52,940 nucleotides of DNA from RGIG5579 sp045655865 (GTDB lineage Bacteria > Bacillota > Clostridia > Oscillospirales > SIG627): contig JAZOQB010000016.1 of assembly GCA_045655865.1 (NCBI GenBank), positions 1 through 52,940 of the forward strand, given 5' to 3'. The position numbers and the translations under genes are program-made. Position 1 is the first letter of the stretch. Each line of letters starts with the position of its first letter. Below, piece by piece: positions 41,746-49,698 of the stretch. The notes beneath the pieces are model-generated. The model saw only the letters and a list, made by a program, of their open reading frames with translations. It searched no databases and was not told the origin of the DNA.

Positions 41746-42372
41746 ATGAAATTTCAATATAGCCGGAAGGGCTTTGGAAAAAAGTTTCGGCGGTACCAAG
41801 TTTTCTTTTTTCTGTCGTTTTTCCTTTTTCTTGCCTCCGCGCTCGCAGAGATCGTTCTCTACGGTTCGGGAGGTGTGAAGGTTCTTGGATTTCAAGTCCG
41901 GACCGTACCCTTTTTTCAGCCTCTTCTCACCGCAGAGGCGGTTTTGCACCTTGTATCTTATCTTTTGGGGATCACCGTTTACGCTCCGGCCTTTTCTATT
42001 TTCGCATCTCTGATTCGCGGTGGTATTTCCGGTTATATCTTCTCTTGTCTTTTCGCTTCTCTCGGCGGCTCTCAAAGCGTTTTTCTTCTCATCCTTTGTA
42101 CCCTCTATCTTCTTTCCTCCGCCTGGCTCTTTTGTGCTTATTCCAATTTTTGCACCATGGTCTCCCTTCGCCTTTACACCGACGGGATCTTGAAGAACGT
42201 AAAAAAAGAGGAAGAGAGACTCTTTGGCGGCACGTTGTTTAATTCGACTCTTTTTTGTAACACGGTCAATCTCCGCTTTCTCTGTACTTACACCCTGTTA
42301 TTTTTAGCTTCTCTTTTTTCTTGTGCGGCTCTTGTTTTGCTGTACGCATTTTTTCGCAGTCTCATTTATTGA
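41746..42372 (+). CDS. five-helix membrane protein, distantly SpoIIM-like
   Basis: A 208-residue hydrophobic protein. Membrane segments lie at about 20-40, 65-90, 92-115, 118-142 and 180-205. The block LLGITVYAPAFSIFASLIRGGISGYIFS resembles the SpoIIM block in which an LGL-V segment precedes a K/R-G-x-x-x-G-F pattern, and the next gene is Xer-like, matching the spoIIM-xerD neighbourhood of Bacillus. The similarity is weak, so I only suggest SpoIIM. Start at 41746 behind AAGGAGAG; the longer frame to 41668 covers the terminator. A TATAAT lies at 41713 without a good -35. Confidence 0.6.
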   Translation: MKFQYSRKGFGKKFRRYQVFFFLSFFLFLASALAEIVLYGSGGVKVLGFQVRTVPFFQPLLTAEAVLHLVSYLLGITVYAPAFSIFASLIRGGISGYIFSCLFASLGGSQSVFLLILCTLYLLSSAWLFCAYSNFCTMVSLRLYTDGILKNVKKEEERLFGGTLFNSTLFCNTVNLRFLCTYTLLFLASLFSCAALVLLYAFFRSLIY

Positions 42373-42384
42373 CACCGATTTTGA

Positions 42385-42411
42385 AAAAGCAGCCCTCCGG
42401 GGCTGCTTTTC
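42385..42411 (+). terminator. terminator hairpin after the 41746 gene
   Basis: AAAAGCAGCCC and GGGCTGCTTTT form an 11-bp stem with loop TCCG. A second small hairpin CCTCGAA/TTGAGG follows at 42411. Confidence 0.8.
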
Positions 42412-42433
42412 CTCGAATTTTGAGGAAAAAAAC

Positions 42434-42462
42434 TTGTCAAAGAAAGGATTTTGGTGTAAAAT
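42434..42462 (+). promoter_or_regulatory. promoter of the Xer-like gene
   Basis: TTGTCA (42434-42439), 17 nt, TAAAAT (42457-42462). Confidence 0.65.
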
Positions 42463-42486
42463 GAAAAAAAGAATCTGGGGGCAGGG

Positions 42487-43236
42487 ATGGAAGCGCTGGA
42501 ACTTTTTCTCGAAGAAAAAAGAAAAACGGCAAAAGAGGAGACGTGCATTCTCTACCGCCGGGAGCTTTTGTCCATTCAAAACGCTCTTTCTCCCCGCCCA
42601 TTAGAAAAGGCTGAGGAAAGAGATCTTGTGGCCTATTTTTCCCGTGCTTCTCGCCGCCTATCTTTCCGGAGCTTGATCAGAAGATTTTCCGTTGCAACGG
42701 GATATTTCCGTTTTTTGCAGGAGTGTGGAAGGAGAGCAGACGATCCCACCGCCCAGATCCGGATTTTGGATTTTCGCGGAAAAAAAGAGCCCCTTTTGAA
42801 AGAAGAGGACGTACTTTGTCTCTTTACCAGCTCCCTCGATGCTCTGCGTCATCGGCGGGATGAGGCCATGCTTCTTTTGCTTTGCGCGGCAAGGGTTCCA
42901 CTGCCCACTCAGCTGACCCTTACCCGGAAAGATCTGGATCTGTCTGCAGGATGCGTTTTCACAAACAAGCAGACATACCATATCCCCGAGCCGGTACGGT
43001 CGCGATTGCAGACGTACCTGGCCGCCGCACCCGGAAGGGAAGAGGATTTTCTTTTTCCGGGAAACGGAGGAAAGGCTCTGACCAGACAGAGCGTTTGGCG
43101 GCGGATCCGGGAGCGGGCTATTTTCTGTGGAATCGATAAAAACGTTTCTCCCCGGACCCTTCTCCGCTTTTTGTCTGTTCATTCCATCCCCTGGGAGAAG
43201 GTGGAAGCACAGTGGGCCAGAAAGAATATATTGTAG
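42487..43236 (+). CDS. degenerate tyrosine-recombinase (Xer-like) protein without catalytic Tyr
   Basis: A 249-residue protein with the layout of XerC/XerD: an N-terminal SAM-like core-binding domain (residues 1-100) and a C-terminal catalytic-like domain. The first catalytic Arg may be kept in LLCAARVPLPTQL. The H-x-x-R box (SPHTLRH in XerD) is SPRTLLR here, so His and the second Arg are lost. The chain ends at ARKNIL about 20 residues later, before the LGH and the nucleophilic tyrosine. Normal Xer proteins are about 295-300 residues. It therefore cannot recombine DNA alone and may be a relic or a DNA-binding partner. Start behind GGGGGCAGGG. Confidence 0.75.
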   Translation: MEALELFLEEKRKTAKEETCILYRRELLSIQNALSPRPLEKAEERDLVAYFSRASRRLSFRSLIRRFSVATGYFRFLQECGRRADDPTAQIRILDFRGKKEPLLKEEDVLCLFTSSLDALRHRRDEAMLLLLCAARVPLPTQLTLTRKDLDLSAGCVFTNKQTYHIPEPVRSRLQTYLAAAPGREEDFLFPGNGGKALTRQSVWRRIRERAIFCGIDKNVSPRTLLRFLSVHSIPWEKVEAQWARKNIL

Positions 43237-43269
43237 TCTTTGAAACGACAAAAGAAAAGGAAGAATCAG

Positions 43270-44229
43270 ATGGGATTTTGGAATCGTATGACAAGACCCG
43301 GTAAGGGAATACGAAAAGAAGACGTGTCAAAAAACTTCGGGTTTAAACGCTTCTTTTCTACCTTCGGTGATAAGTTTTGGAAGCTGGTGAGTCTGAACCT
43401 TTTGTTTTTTGTGGTAAATATTCCCTTTTTCGGATTGTTTGCCTACTTGGCAGGGGTGGGCGGTGTGCCCTATCCCGCGCCTACCAGCGTCCTTTTTCAA
43501 CCCCTTCACGGCGTGATGCTTCACGGGGAAAACCCGGCGTTGAACGCGCTATACGGCGTGGTGGGAGTGCAGGTCCAGCATAGCTATCCGTCTACTGTAA
43601 CCTACGTTCTGTTTGCCCTTGGGCTTCTTTCGCTTCTCACCTTCGGACTGGCCAGCGCGGCCATGACCTATGCGCAACGAAATTTTGTCCGTGGAGAGCC
43701 GGGGGATATGGCGGAGAATTTCTTCTCCTGCATCAAGCGCAATTGGAAACAGTCCATTCTTTTGGGGCTCGTTGACCTTCTTTTTGCTTTCGTCATAGCC
43801 TTTGATATGATCAGTTACCTTTACTCAAACCAAAGCTTTGGCTTTTTGTTTCTCTTGTATCTGACAGCCTTTTTGTTCCTGATCTATCTTTTGATGCGTC
43901 CGTACCTGTACCTTCTTTGTGTCACCTTTGATTTGAAGATCGTCAAGATCATAAAAAACTCCTGGATCCTGGCTATTGCCGGTATCCGGCGAAATCTGTT
44001 TTGCGGCTTTTTCTCTCTTTTGGTTCTGGCCTTAAATTTTCTCGTATTTTCGTTTATTCCTTCTTTGGGAGTGGGAATGCTCTTTGTGTTCACCGTTTCC
44101 ATTGCCTGGTTTTTCCAAGTCTACGGCGCATGGCCCGTTGTGAAAAAGCATATGATCGATCCCTTTTATGAAGAAAAGATCTTAGGCCAGGGGACAAATG
44201 AGGAAAGCATCTTCCAAGATCGAGGATAA
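43270..44229 (+). CDS. DUF624/YesL-family membrane protein
   Basis: A 319-residue membrane protein with the YesL-type ordering: FWKLVSLNLLFFVVNIPFFG at about residues 37-58, a loop, then LTFGLASAAMTYAQRNFVRGE, GLVDLLFAF, and paired helices near 185-260. YesL-family proteins often sit beside sugar transporters, but none is here; function is unknown. Start at 43270 (MGFWNRM) behind AAGGAAGAATCAG; a 10-codon longer frame lacks a binding site. Strong terminator follows. It is 33 nt after the Xer-like gene. Confidence 0.85.
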   Translation: MGFWNRMTRPGKGIRKEDVSKNFGFKRFFSTFGDKFWKLVSLNLLFFVVNIPFFGLFAYLAGVGGVPYPAPTSVLFQPLHGVMLHGENPALNALYGVVGVQVQHSYPSTVTYVLFALGLLSLLTFGLASAAMTYAQRNFVRGEPGDMAENFFSCIKRNWKQSILLGLVDLLFAFVIAFDMISYLYSNQSFGFLFLLYLTAFLFLIYLLMRPYLYLLCVTFDLKIVKIIKNSWILAIAGIRRNLFCGFFSLLVLALNFLVFSFIPSLGVGMLFVFTVSIAWFFQVYGAWPVVKKHMIDPFYEEKILGQGTNEESIFQDRG

Positions 44230-44230
44230 G

Positions 44231-44267
44231 AAAAACGCTGTGGGTTTTTCCCACAGCGTTTTTTTTG
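44231..44267. terminator. bidirectional terminator
   Basis: AAAAACGCTGTGGG and CCCACAGCGTTTTT form a 14-bp stem around TTTT, with T-run and A-run flanks serving the YesL-type gene and the phosphohexomutase gene. Confidence 0.93.
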
Positions 44268-44272
44268 CGGTT

Positions 44273-45943
44273 TTAAGCTTTTGTTTTTTGTAAAACGGCC
44301 TCTTTTAGCAGCTTGAGTGTTTGCGTGGCCTTTTCCCGATTTTCCTCTCGGACCGCGTAATAGAATTTGATCTTCGGCTCGGTTCCCGAGGGCCGCGCGG
44401 CCACCCAGCTTCCCCCGTCCAGAATGAATTTTAGCACGTTGGAGGGAGGCAGTCCGCCTTCTCCTTTGGAAAAGTCTTGAACGGATCTGACACCGGGAAG
44501 GAAGGAGGGATCTTCCCGCATTTGGGCCATGATTTGCTGTATGCGCAAGAAGCCTTCTTTTCCGTGAAAGGTGAAGGGATCCATAGCATCCAGATAAAAA
44601 CCGAATTCCCGATAAAGTTCTTCCAAGGCATCTATCAGGGTTCTTCCCATGGCTTTGTGATAGGCTGCCATTTCCGAGATCAGCATGGAGGCAACTACCG
44701 CATCCTTGTCTCTGACGTGTGATCCGGCCAGGTATCCGTAGCTTTCTTCATAGCCGAAAAGGAAGTGGTGGGCGTCACGGTCTCCTCTCTCCCGTTCCAT
44801 TTCAAATTCGGTGACCTTTCCGCCGATAAATTTAAAGCCTGTAAGGACTTGCTGCACCTGACAGCCTCTTTTCTCAGCGATGTTTTTTCCCAGATCGCTT
44901 GTGACTACCGTGGTTACAAGGACGGGGTTTTCACCCAGAACCGTTTTGGTTTTGAGGAGAAAATCGACCAATAGCGCACCCACCTGGTTTCCGGTGAGAA
45001 GCTGGATTTCGCCCCGGTGGAATGCGGCACAACCGATGCGGTCTGCATCAGGATCGGTGCCAATAACAAGATCCGCCCCCTCTTGTTTTGCCAGGGCGAT
45101 CCCCATTTCCAGCGAACCCCGTTCTTCGGGATTCGGGCTTTTTACCGTGGGAAAGTCTCCGTTTGGCATCTCTTGTTCTTTTACCGTGATGACCTGAGAA
45201 AAGCCGTCTTTCTCCAGAATTTGAAGAACGCTTTTTCGGCCTGTACCGTGTAGAGGCGTATATACCAGACGAAGGGATCGTTTGGAAAGCGTATCCTTAA
45301 AGGTGGATTGTCGAAGGACTGCAGTGGTAAATTGATCCAAGGTCTCGTCTGAAAGCATGGTCAAAAGGGTGTCGTCGCCTTCTTTTGGGATTTCAGACCA
45401 GTCAGAAATGGCCTCGATGTTCTCAAGAACCGCCTGGGCATCTTGGATCCCAAGCTGGCAACCGGTCTGATCAAAGACTTTGTAGCCGTTGTATTGAGAA
45501 GGATTGTGACTGGCAGTGATCACAATTCCGGAAACACAAGCAAAGTGCCGAACGGCAAAAGAGAGAGCCGGGGTAGGGACCGCTTGATCAAATAAATACA
45601 CTAAAATTCCCAGATGGGTCAATACATTTGCTGCATTCCGGGCAAGCTCTGCGGAGTGATTTCGCGTGTCGTATCCAATGGCAACTCCTTTTTCCTTTGT
45701 TTGAGGAAAATTCTCTAAAAGGTATCTTGCCAATCCCAGTGTCGCCTTTCCTACGGTGTATGCGTTGATGCGGTTGGTGCCAGCCCCCATAATACCGCGC
45801 AGTCCGGCAGTACCGAATTCCAGATCTTTGTAAAAACGGTCCTCAATTTCTTTTTCGTCAGAGAGGGCCAGAAGTTCCTTTTTCGTGTCTTCGTCTATGG
45901 CATCGCTTTCACACCACGATTGGTATTTTAATCGATAATCCAA
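44273..45943 (-). CDS. phosphoglucomutase/phosphomannomutase
   Basis: A 556-residue alpha-D-phosphohexomutase, the size of PgcA-type phosphoglucomutases, which interconvert glucose 6-phosphate and glucose 1-phosphate for cell-wall and polymer synthesis. It has GTAGLRGIMGAGTNRIN, the phosphoserine loop TASHNPSQYNGYKVF, the metal loop GTDPDADRIG, GYEESYGYL and the sugar-phosphate-binding ARPSGTEPKIKFYY. The start codon is TTG at 45943, set by GGAGGTGCAACT. It has its own promoter. Confidence 0.95.
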   Translation of the reverse strand: MDYRLKYQSWCESDAIDEDTKKELLALSDEKEIEDRFYKDLEFGTAGLRGIMGAGTNRINAYTVGKATLGLARYLLENFPQTKEKGVAIGYDTRNHSAELARNAANVLTHLGILVYLFDQAVPTPALSFAVRHFACVSGIVITASHNPSQYNGYKVFDQTGCQLGIQDAQAVLENIEAISDWSEIPKEGDDTLLTMLSDETLDQFTTAVLRQSTFKDTLSKRSLRLVYTPLHGTGRKSVLQILEKDGFSQVITVKEQEMPNGDFPTVKSPNPEERGSLEMGIALAKQEGADLVIGTDPDADRIGCAAFHRGEIQLLTGNQVGALLVDFLLKTKTVLGENPVLVTTVVTSDLGKNIAEKRGCQVQQVLTGFKFIGGKVTEFEMERERGDRDAHHFLFGYEESYGYLAGSHVRDKDAVVASMLISEMAAYHKAMGRTLIDALEELYREFGFYLDAMDPFTFHGKEGFLRIQQIMAQMREDPSFLPGVRSVQDFSKGEGGLPPSNVLKFILDGGSWVAARPSGTEPKIKFYYAVREENREKATQTLKLLKEAVLQKTKA

Positions 45944-45968
45944 AGTTGCACCTCCTTTTTCTTTTTAT

Positions 45969-45997
45969 ATTTTAGCCATTTTTCTATTTTAAGTCAA
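45969..45997 (-). promoter_or_regulatory. promoter of the phosphohexomutase gene
   Basis: On the minus strand -35 TTGACT (45997 to 45992), 17 nt, then -10 TAAAAT (45974 to 45969). Confidence 0.75.
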
Positions 45998-46099
45998 CAA
46001 AATGAAAGAAAATAACAAAAGATAATTTGATGGGTGGGGAAACAAAATCCCCCCCTTTTCATACAATGAAAGAGAGAAAACGAAAAAGGAGGGAAGAAA

Positions 46100-46357
46100 A
46101 TGGAATTGGACCGTCATTTGCTGGAACAGATCAGTCTTTTAGACGACGACACCCTGGCTGCTACCATCAAAGGTGTTGCCCAGAGCATGGGGATGAATCC
46201 GGCGCTGGCCAGTATGTACTTGACAGATATGTCAAAAGTGAAGTCTGCAGTGCAGAATTTGACTCAGTCGGACCTGGATAGGATCACCGATGCCTTCGGG
46301 GAAGAGACTACGGAAAAATTGGTGGAAAATATTCGTCGGGAAGTAAAGGGGGAATAA
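46100..46357 (+). CDS. small soluble protein, unknown (trio gene 1)
   Basis: An 85-residue acidic, helical protein (MELDRHLLEQISLLDDDTL, then about 45 residues of helix with KSAVQNLTQSDLDRITDAFG). No signal peptide, membrane segment or known motif is seen. The ATG at 46100 follows AAAAAGGAGGGAAGAAA, a very strong binding site. Its stop codon abuts the next ATG with no gap. A CATACAAT at 46060-46067 could be a -10 element, without a convincing -35. I do not recognise a family. Confidence 0.75.
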   Translation: MELDRHLLEQISLLDDDTLAATIKGVAQSMGMNPALASMYLTDMSKVKSAVQNLTQSDLDRITDAFGEETTEKLVENIRREVKGE

Positions 46358-46780
46358 ATGGATTCTTTTTCCGATAAATTAAAAACCGTGCTCTCCGATC
46401 CGGAGAGTATGGCCAAAATTGCCCAGATCGCCAAAGATTTTGCATCCTCTGCGCCCTCCGGGACAAATGCACCGCTCCATCCATCCTCCGGCGGGCAGCC
46501 GGGAGATGAGCCCGGGGAATCGGTGAGGGGAACGCTACCGGAACCGGCTTTTGCAAATGGGTCTTTTGGAGAAAAGGGCGGCGGAGGCGTAGGCGAGCTC
46601 TTGCGCTCTCCTGCCATTGCCGGCGCACTGAAGCTTTTGAGCGAAGGGAGCAGGGAGCGGGTAGCACTTCTTCAGGCCATGCGGCCCTTTGTAAAAGAAG
46701 AGAAGAGAGCAAAGCTGGACAGTATTTTGCAAACAATGAAAATGTTGGATCTGATCTCGTCGGCTCAAAAGCTTTTGTAG
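46358..46780 (+). CDS. small Gly/Pro-linker protein, unknown (trio gene 2)
   Basis: A 140-residue protein with two helical parts joined by a low-complexity linker. Residues 1-30 (DSFSDKLKTVLSDPESMAKI) and 85-140 (ALKLLSEGSRERVALLQAM to ISSAQKLL) are helical; residues about 33-80 are rich in Gly, Pro, Ser and Glu. The C-terminal block RERVALLQAMRPFVKEEKR followed by a hydrophobic helix is the most conserved-looking part. No family recognised. It starts directly after the stop of gene 1, so translation is coupled. Confidence 0.72.
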   Translation: MDSFSDKLKTVLSDPESMAKIAQIAKDFASSAPSGTNAPLHPSSGGQPGDEPGESVRGTLPEPAFANGSFGEKGGGGVGELLRSPAIAGALKLLSEGSRERVALLQAMRPFVKEEKRAKLDSILQTMKMLDLISSAQKLL

Positions 46781-46793
46781 AAAGGAGAATCCA

Positions 46794-47123
46794 ATGTATT
46801 CCGGACCTCTGCGCGACATCTTTCAGCCCGATTCATCCGCTTGGAAGCATGCAGAACAAAGACAAGAATATATTCGAAAGCTCCAACAGGACTCGGAGCA
46901 TCCCCCCATCCCCGGCGGTGAGGAACCACGATTTTTGCCGGAAACGCCGGTAGACCGGGAGGATCCCACCCCCCGGCCACCCCAAAATCTGCAGCAGCTT
47001 TTGGACCTGGTCTCGCCGGAGGATTCGGCTCTCATTGCACTGATCGTTTTTTTGCTGTGTGACAACACCAACAACGACGTGGTTCTTTTGGGAATCCTCC
47101 TGTACGTTCTCCTTTCCAAGTAA
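46794..47123 (+). CDS. small protein with C-terminal membrane helix, unknown (trio gene 3)
   Basis: A 109-residue protein. The N-terminal 75 residues are polar and proline-rich (EHPPIPGGEEPRFLPETPV); residues about 78-109 are strongly hydrophobic (SALIALIVFLLCD, then NNDVVLLGILLYVLLSK), reading as two short or one re-entrant membrane segments separated by DNTNND. It starts 13 nt after gene 2 behind GAAAGGAGAATCC. No family recognised. It would anchor the trio at the membrane if the three act together. Confidence 0.72.
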   Translation: MYSGPLRDIFQPDSSAWKHAEQRQEYIRKLQQDSEHPPIPGGEEPRFLPETPVDREDPTPRPPQNLQQLLDLVSPEDSALIALIVFLLCDNTNNDVVLLGILLYVLLSK

Positions 47124-47146
47124 GGCGATTTTCTTTGAATCAATCA

Positions 47147-47182
47147 AAACGGTCGAGGCAAATGCCTCGACCGTTTTTTCTT
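47147..47182 (+). terminator. terminator of the unknown trio
   Basis: AAAACGGTCGAGGCA and TGCCTCGACCGTTTT form a 15-bp stem around AA, followed by TTCTTATTTT. Confidence 0.92.
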
Positions 47183-47203
47183 ATTTTAGATTGTTTTGTG
47201 ACT

Positions 47204-48430
47204 TTACTCGTCTTCCTTGAGTTGTTTTAGCTCCTGGAGCTCTTCCCGAATCGCTTTTTGCAACTCCAGTTTTTGAAGCTCCTCTTTTTGGATCTCATCA
47301 AACTTTTCCGGGTTTTCGATCACCCCGGTATTCTGGCGTGCGCCTTTGCTGCTTTGGAACACCTTGAAGTCCACAAAAAGTACGACCAGTCCAATGAGGA
47401 GAACAAAGCATGCCGTCATAACTTTATCTCCGGTAAACATGACCGCACAAATGCCAAGGAGCGCGGAAATCGCATACAGGATCAATACCGAAGCCCGCTG
47501 GGAAAAGCCCATATCAATGAGCTTGTGATGAAGATGACCCCGGTCAGGTGCGAAGGGGCTTTGATGGCGCAGAAGTCTGCGCACGATGGAGGTAATGGTA
47601 TCGCTGGCCGGCAATCCCAAGATCAAAAAGGGAACCAGGAACGAGATGAGTGCGTTGAATTTGAACACACCCAGGGCAGAAATGGTAGCCAGAGCATAGC
47701 CTAGCATCAAAGCGCCGGTATCCCCCATGAACATTTTTGCCGGATGCATGTTAAAAGGCAGAAATCCCAGGCAAGCTCCGGCTAGAAGCAATGCCAATAG
47801 GGACATATTTCCTTGAGAGGAACTGATGACCGCAGAGAGCACCAAGCAGAAGGAGGAGATGACCGAGACGCCGCAAGCCAGTCCGTCCAATCCGTCAATG
47901 AGGTTGATCGCGTTGGTAATACCCACGATCCACAAAACGGTAATTCCGGTACTGAACCATACGGGCAAGTCAAACCGTTCGCTGATGATGAAAACGTAGT
48001 CGATCCTCAGACCCATCCAAACGGGAATGGCGGCGGCAACGATTTGTCCCAGCAGCTTTTGCCAAGGCCGCAGGTCTTTCATGTCATCCCAGATTCCAAT
48101 GACCACCATCAAAAACATTCCCAAAAGAAGTCCGATAATGGTCCGGTCGATCCCGTCCACAAACAGGAGCGAGGAAACCAAGAAGGAAATGAAGATGCCA
48201 AGCCCACCGGCCAAGGGAACCGGTTCTTTGTGCATGCGGCGGGCATCTTTCGGAACGTCCACTGCGCCGATTTTGATAGCCAGTACCCGAATGGCGGGAG
48301 TGAGGGCAAAGGCCAAAAGAACACTAAAGAGAAAAGCCAGAAAACCGTAGATCAGATCATTTGCCGTCAAGCTGGAAAGTTCAAATCCGGTAGAACTGGA
48401 AATGGCGGCATTCAGATGGAAGAATTTCAT
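47204..48430 (-). CDS. tagO: undecaprenyl-phosphate N-acetylglucosaminyl 1-phosphate transferase (TagO/WecA type)
   Basis: A 408-residue membrane enzyme of the MraY/WecA family that transfers a sugar 1-phosphate to undecaprenyl phosphate, starting teichoic acid or surface polysaccharide synthesis. It has the cytosolic motifs PKDARRMHKEPVPLAGGLGIF, the Mg-binding IWDDMKDLRP, NLIDGLDGLACGVS and HLHHKLIDMGFSQRA (the H-x-H-H loop). About eleven membrane segments are predicted. Residues about 375-408 form a charged coiled-coil tail (EELQKLELQKAIREELQELK), unusual for the family. The ATG follows trpS by 2 nt. Confidence 0.9.
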   Translation of the reverse strand: MKFFHLNAAISSSTGFELSSLTANDLIYGFLAFLFSVLLAFALTPAIRVLAIKIGAVDVPKDARRMHKEPVPLAGGLGIFISFLVSSLLFVDGIDRTIIGLLLGMFLMVVIGIWDDMKDLRPWQKLLGQIVAAAIPVWMGLRIDYVFIISERFDLPVWFSTGITVLWIVGITNAINLIDGLDGLACGVSVISSFCLVLSAVISSSQGNMSLLALLLAGACLGFLPFNMHPAKMFMGDTGALMLGYALATISALGVFKFNALISFLVPFLILGLPASDTITSIVRRLLRHQSPFAPDRGHLHHKLIDMGFSQRASVLILYAISALLGICAVMFTGDKVMTACFVLLIGLVVLFVDFKVFQSSKGARQNTGVIENPEKFDEIQKEELQKLELQKAIREELQELKQLKEDE

Positions 48431-48432
48431 CT

Positions 48433-49440
48433 TTATCTCTGAGACTGATAAAAGCCAACCTTTCTATAAACTTTTGATATGGTCTTGCGAGCGATGAACC
48501 CGGCCTTTTCCGCTCCTTCCCGGAGAATGGAATCCAGGTAGGGCTTGTCTGCCGTGAGGCGATAAAACTCGGTTTGCAGGGGCATAAGAGCGTCGGCACA
48601 GGCCTCGCCCACGGCCACCTTAAAGTCTCCGTAGCCTTTTCCTTCGAACTCGCGCTGGATCTCTTCCCCGGTCTTTCCGGTGAGAGAGGAGTAAATGTTG
48701 ACCAGGTTGAAAATCCCGGGACGGGCGGGATCCGCGGCTACCACGGCATCCGAATCGGTAACTGCCCGTTTGAATTTTTTGATGATGGTATCCTTCCCAT
48801 CCAGTAAGAAAATGGAAGCGTTCTGGTTGGGATCGGATTTTGACATTTTTCGTTCCGGTTCCGCCAGGGACATGATCCTTGCTCCGGATCGGAGAATGTA
48901 GGCTTCGGGGACGACGAAGGTGGGGGAATAGGCTCCGTTGAAGCGCTGAGCGATGTTTCGGGCCAATTCAATGTGCTGTCTCTGATCGTCACCCACGGGA
49001 ACCAGGTGAGCCTGATAGAGAAGAATATCCGCTGCCATAAGAACGGGATAGGTGAACAATCCCGCGTTGATGTTGTCTGCGTGCTTTTGCGCTTTGTCTT
49101 TGAATTGGGTCATGCGGGAAAGCTCCCCGAACATGGTGTTACATCCCAAAACCCAGGAGAGCTGAGTGTGTTCCGGCACATGGCTTTGCAGAAAGAAGAC
49201 CGCCTTTTTCGGGTCGATCCCACTGGCCAGGTACAGGGCCAGGGTCTCCAGACTCTTTTTTCTCAATTCTGCCGGATCCTGGCGAACGGTGATGGCGTGC
49301 AGATCTGCCACACAGTAAATGCACTCAAATTCATCTTGCAGTGTGGCCCAGTTTTTCAGAGCGCCTAAAAAATTGCCCAGAGTCAGGTTGCCGGAGGGCT
49401 GTACTGCAGAGAAAATTCTTTTTTTATCGATCGTATCCAT
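48433..49440 (-). CDS. trpS: tryptophanyl-tRNA synthetase
   Basis: TrpS charges tRNA-Trp. The 335-residue protein is standard: FSAVQPSGNLTLGNFLGAL carries the HIGH-like motif, RKMSKSDPN the KMSKS loop, and VGDDQRQHIELARNIAQRFN the ATP/Trp site. The start at 49440 is behind GAAAGGAAACC. No T-box leader is present. Promoter at 49499-49527, then a small hairpin in the leader. tagO follows by 2 nt. Confidence 0.97.
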   Translation of the reverse strand: MDTIDKKRIFSAVQPSGNLTLGNFLGALKNWATLQDEFECIYCVADLHAITVRQDPAELRKKSLETLALYLASGIDPKKAVFFLQSHVPEHTQLSWVLGCNTMFGELSRMTQFKDKAQKHADNINAGLFTYPVLMAADILLYQAHLVPVGDDQRQHIELARNIAQRFNGAYSPTFVVPEAYILRSGARIMSLAEPERKMSKSDPNQNASIFLLDGKDTIIKKFKRAVTDSDAVVAADPARPGIFNLVNIYSSLTGKTGEEIQREFEGKGYGDFKVAVGEACADALMPLQTEFYRLTADKPYLDSILREGAEKAGFIARKTISKVYRKVGFYQSQR

Positions 49441-49470
49441 ACAGGTTTCCTTTCAAAGGTGCCGGTTCCA

Positions 49471-49488
49471 TGGAGGGAATACCCTCCA
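49471..49488 (-). promoter_or_regulatory. hairpin in the trpS leader
   Basis: TGGAGGG and CCCTCCA pair perfectly around a 4-nt loop, about 10 nt after the predicted start of the transcript. It lacks a U-run, so it is not a terminator. It may protect the 5' end. Confidence 0.4.
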
Positions 49489-49498
49489 AATTTTTCCT

Positions 49499-49527
49499 AT
49501 CATATCATATTTCTTCATGTTTTTCAA
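49499..49527 (-). promoter_or_regulatory. promoter of trpS-tagO
   Basis: On the minus strand -35 TTGAAA (49527 to 49522), 17 nt, then -10 TATGAT (49504 to 49499). Confidence 0.75.
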
Positions 49528-49635
49528 GGCTTCTCTCAAATTTTCAAAAACCGGGGGAATTTTGAACTTTTTATACTTTGTTTTGATATTTGTTTTGAAC
49601 AAATGAGAAAATGCATTGAAAAATGCCCGGAGACC

Positions 49636-49664
49636 TTGCAATTCCGGGCGATCTATGATAGAAT
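49636..49664 (+). promoter_or_regulatory. promoter of the tandem CNNM genes
   Basis: -35 TTGCAA (49636-49641), 17 nt, then -10 TAGAAT (49659-49664). It lies partly inside a GCCCGGA/TCCGGGC hairpin (49625-49649). Confidence 0.6.
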
Positions 49665-49698
49665 GAATGAAATATAATTTAAAGGAGTTGGTTTTTTC

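Noticed and set aside
49440..49690. T-box leader upstream of trpS
   Set aside because: The leader from the promoter to the start is only about 55 nt and lacks the specifier loop and the T-box sequence.
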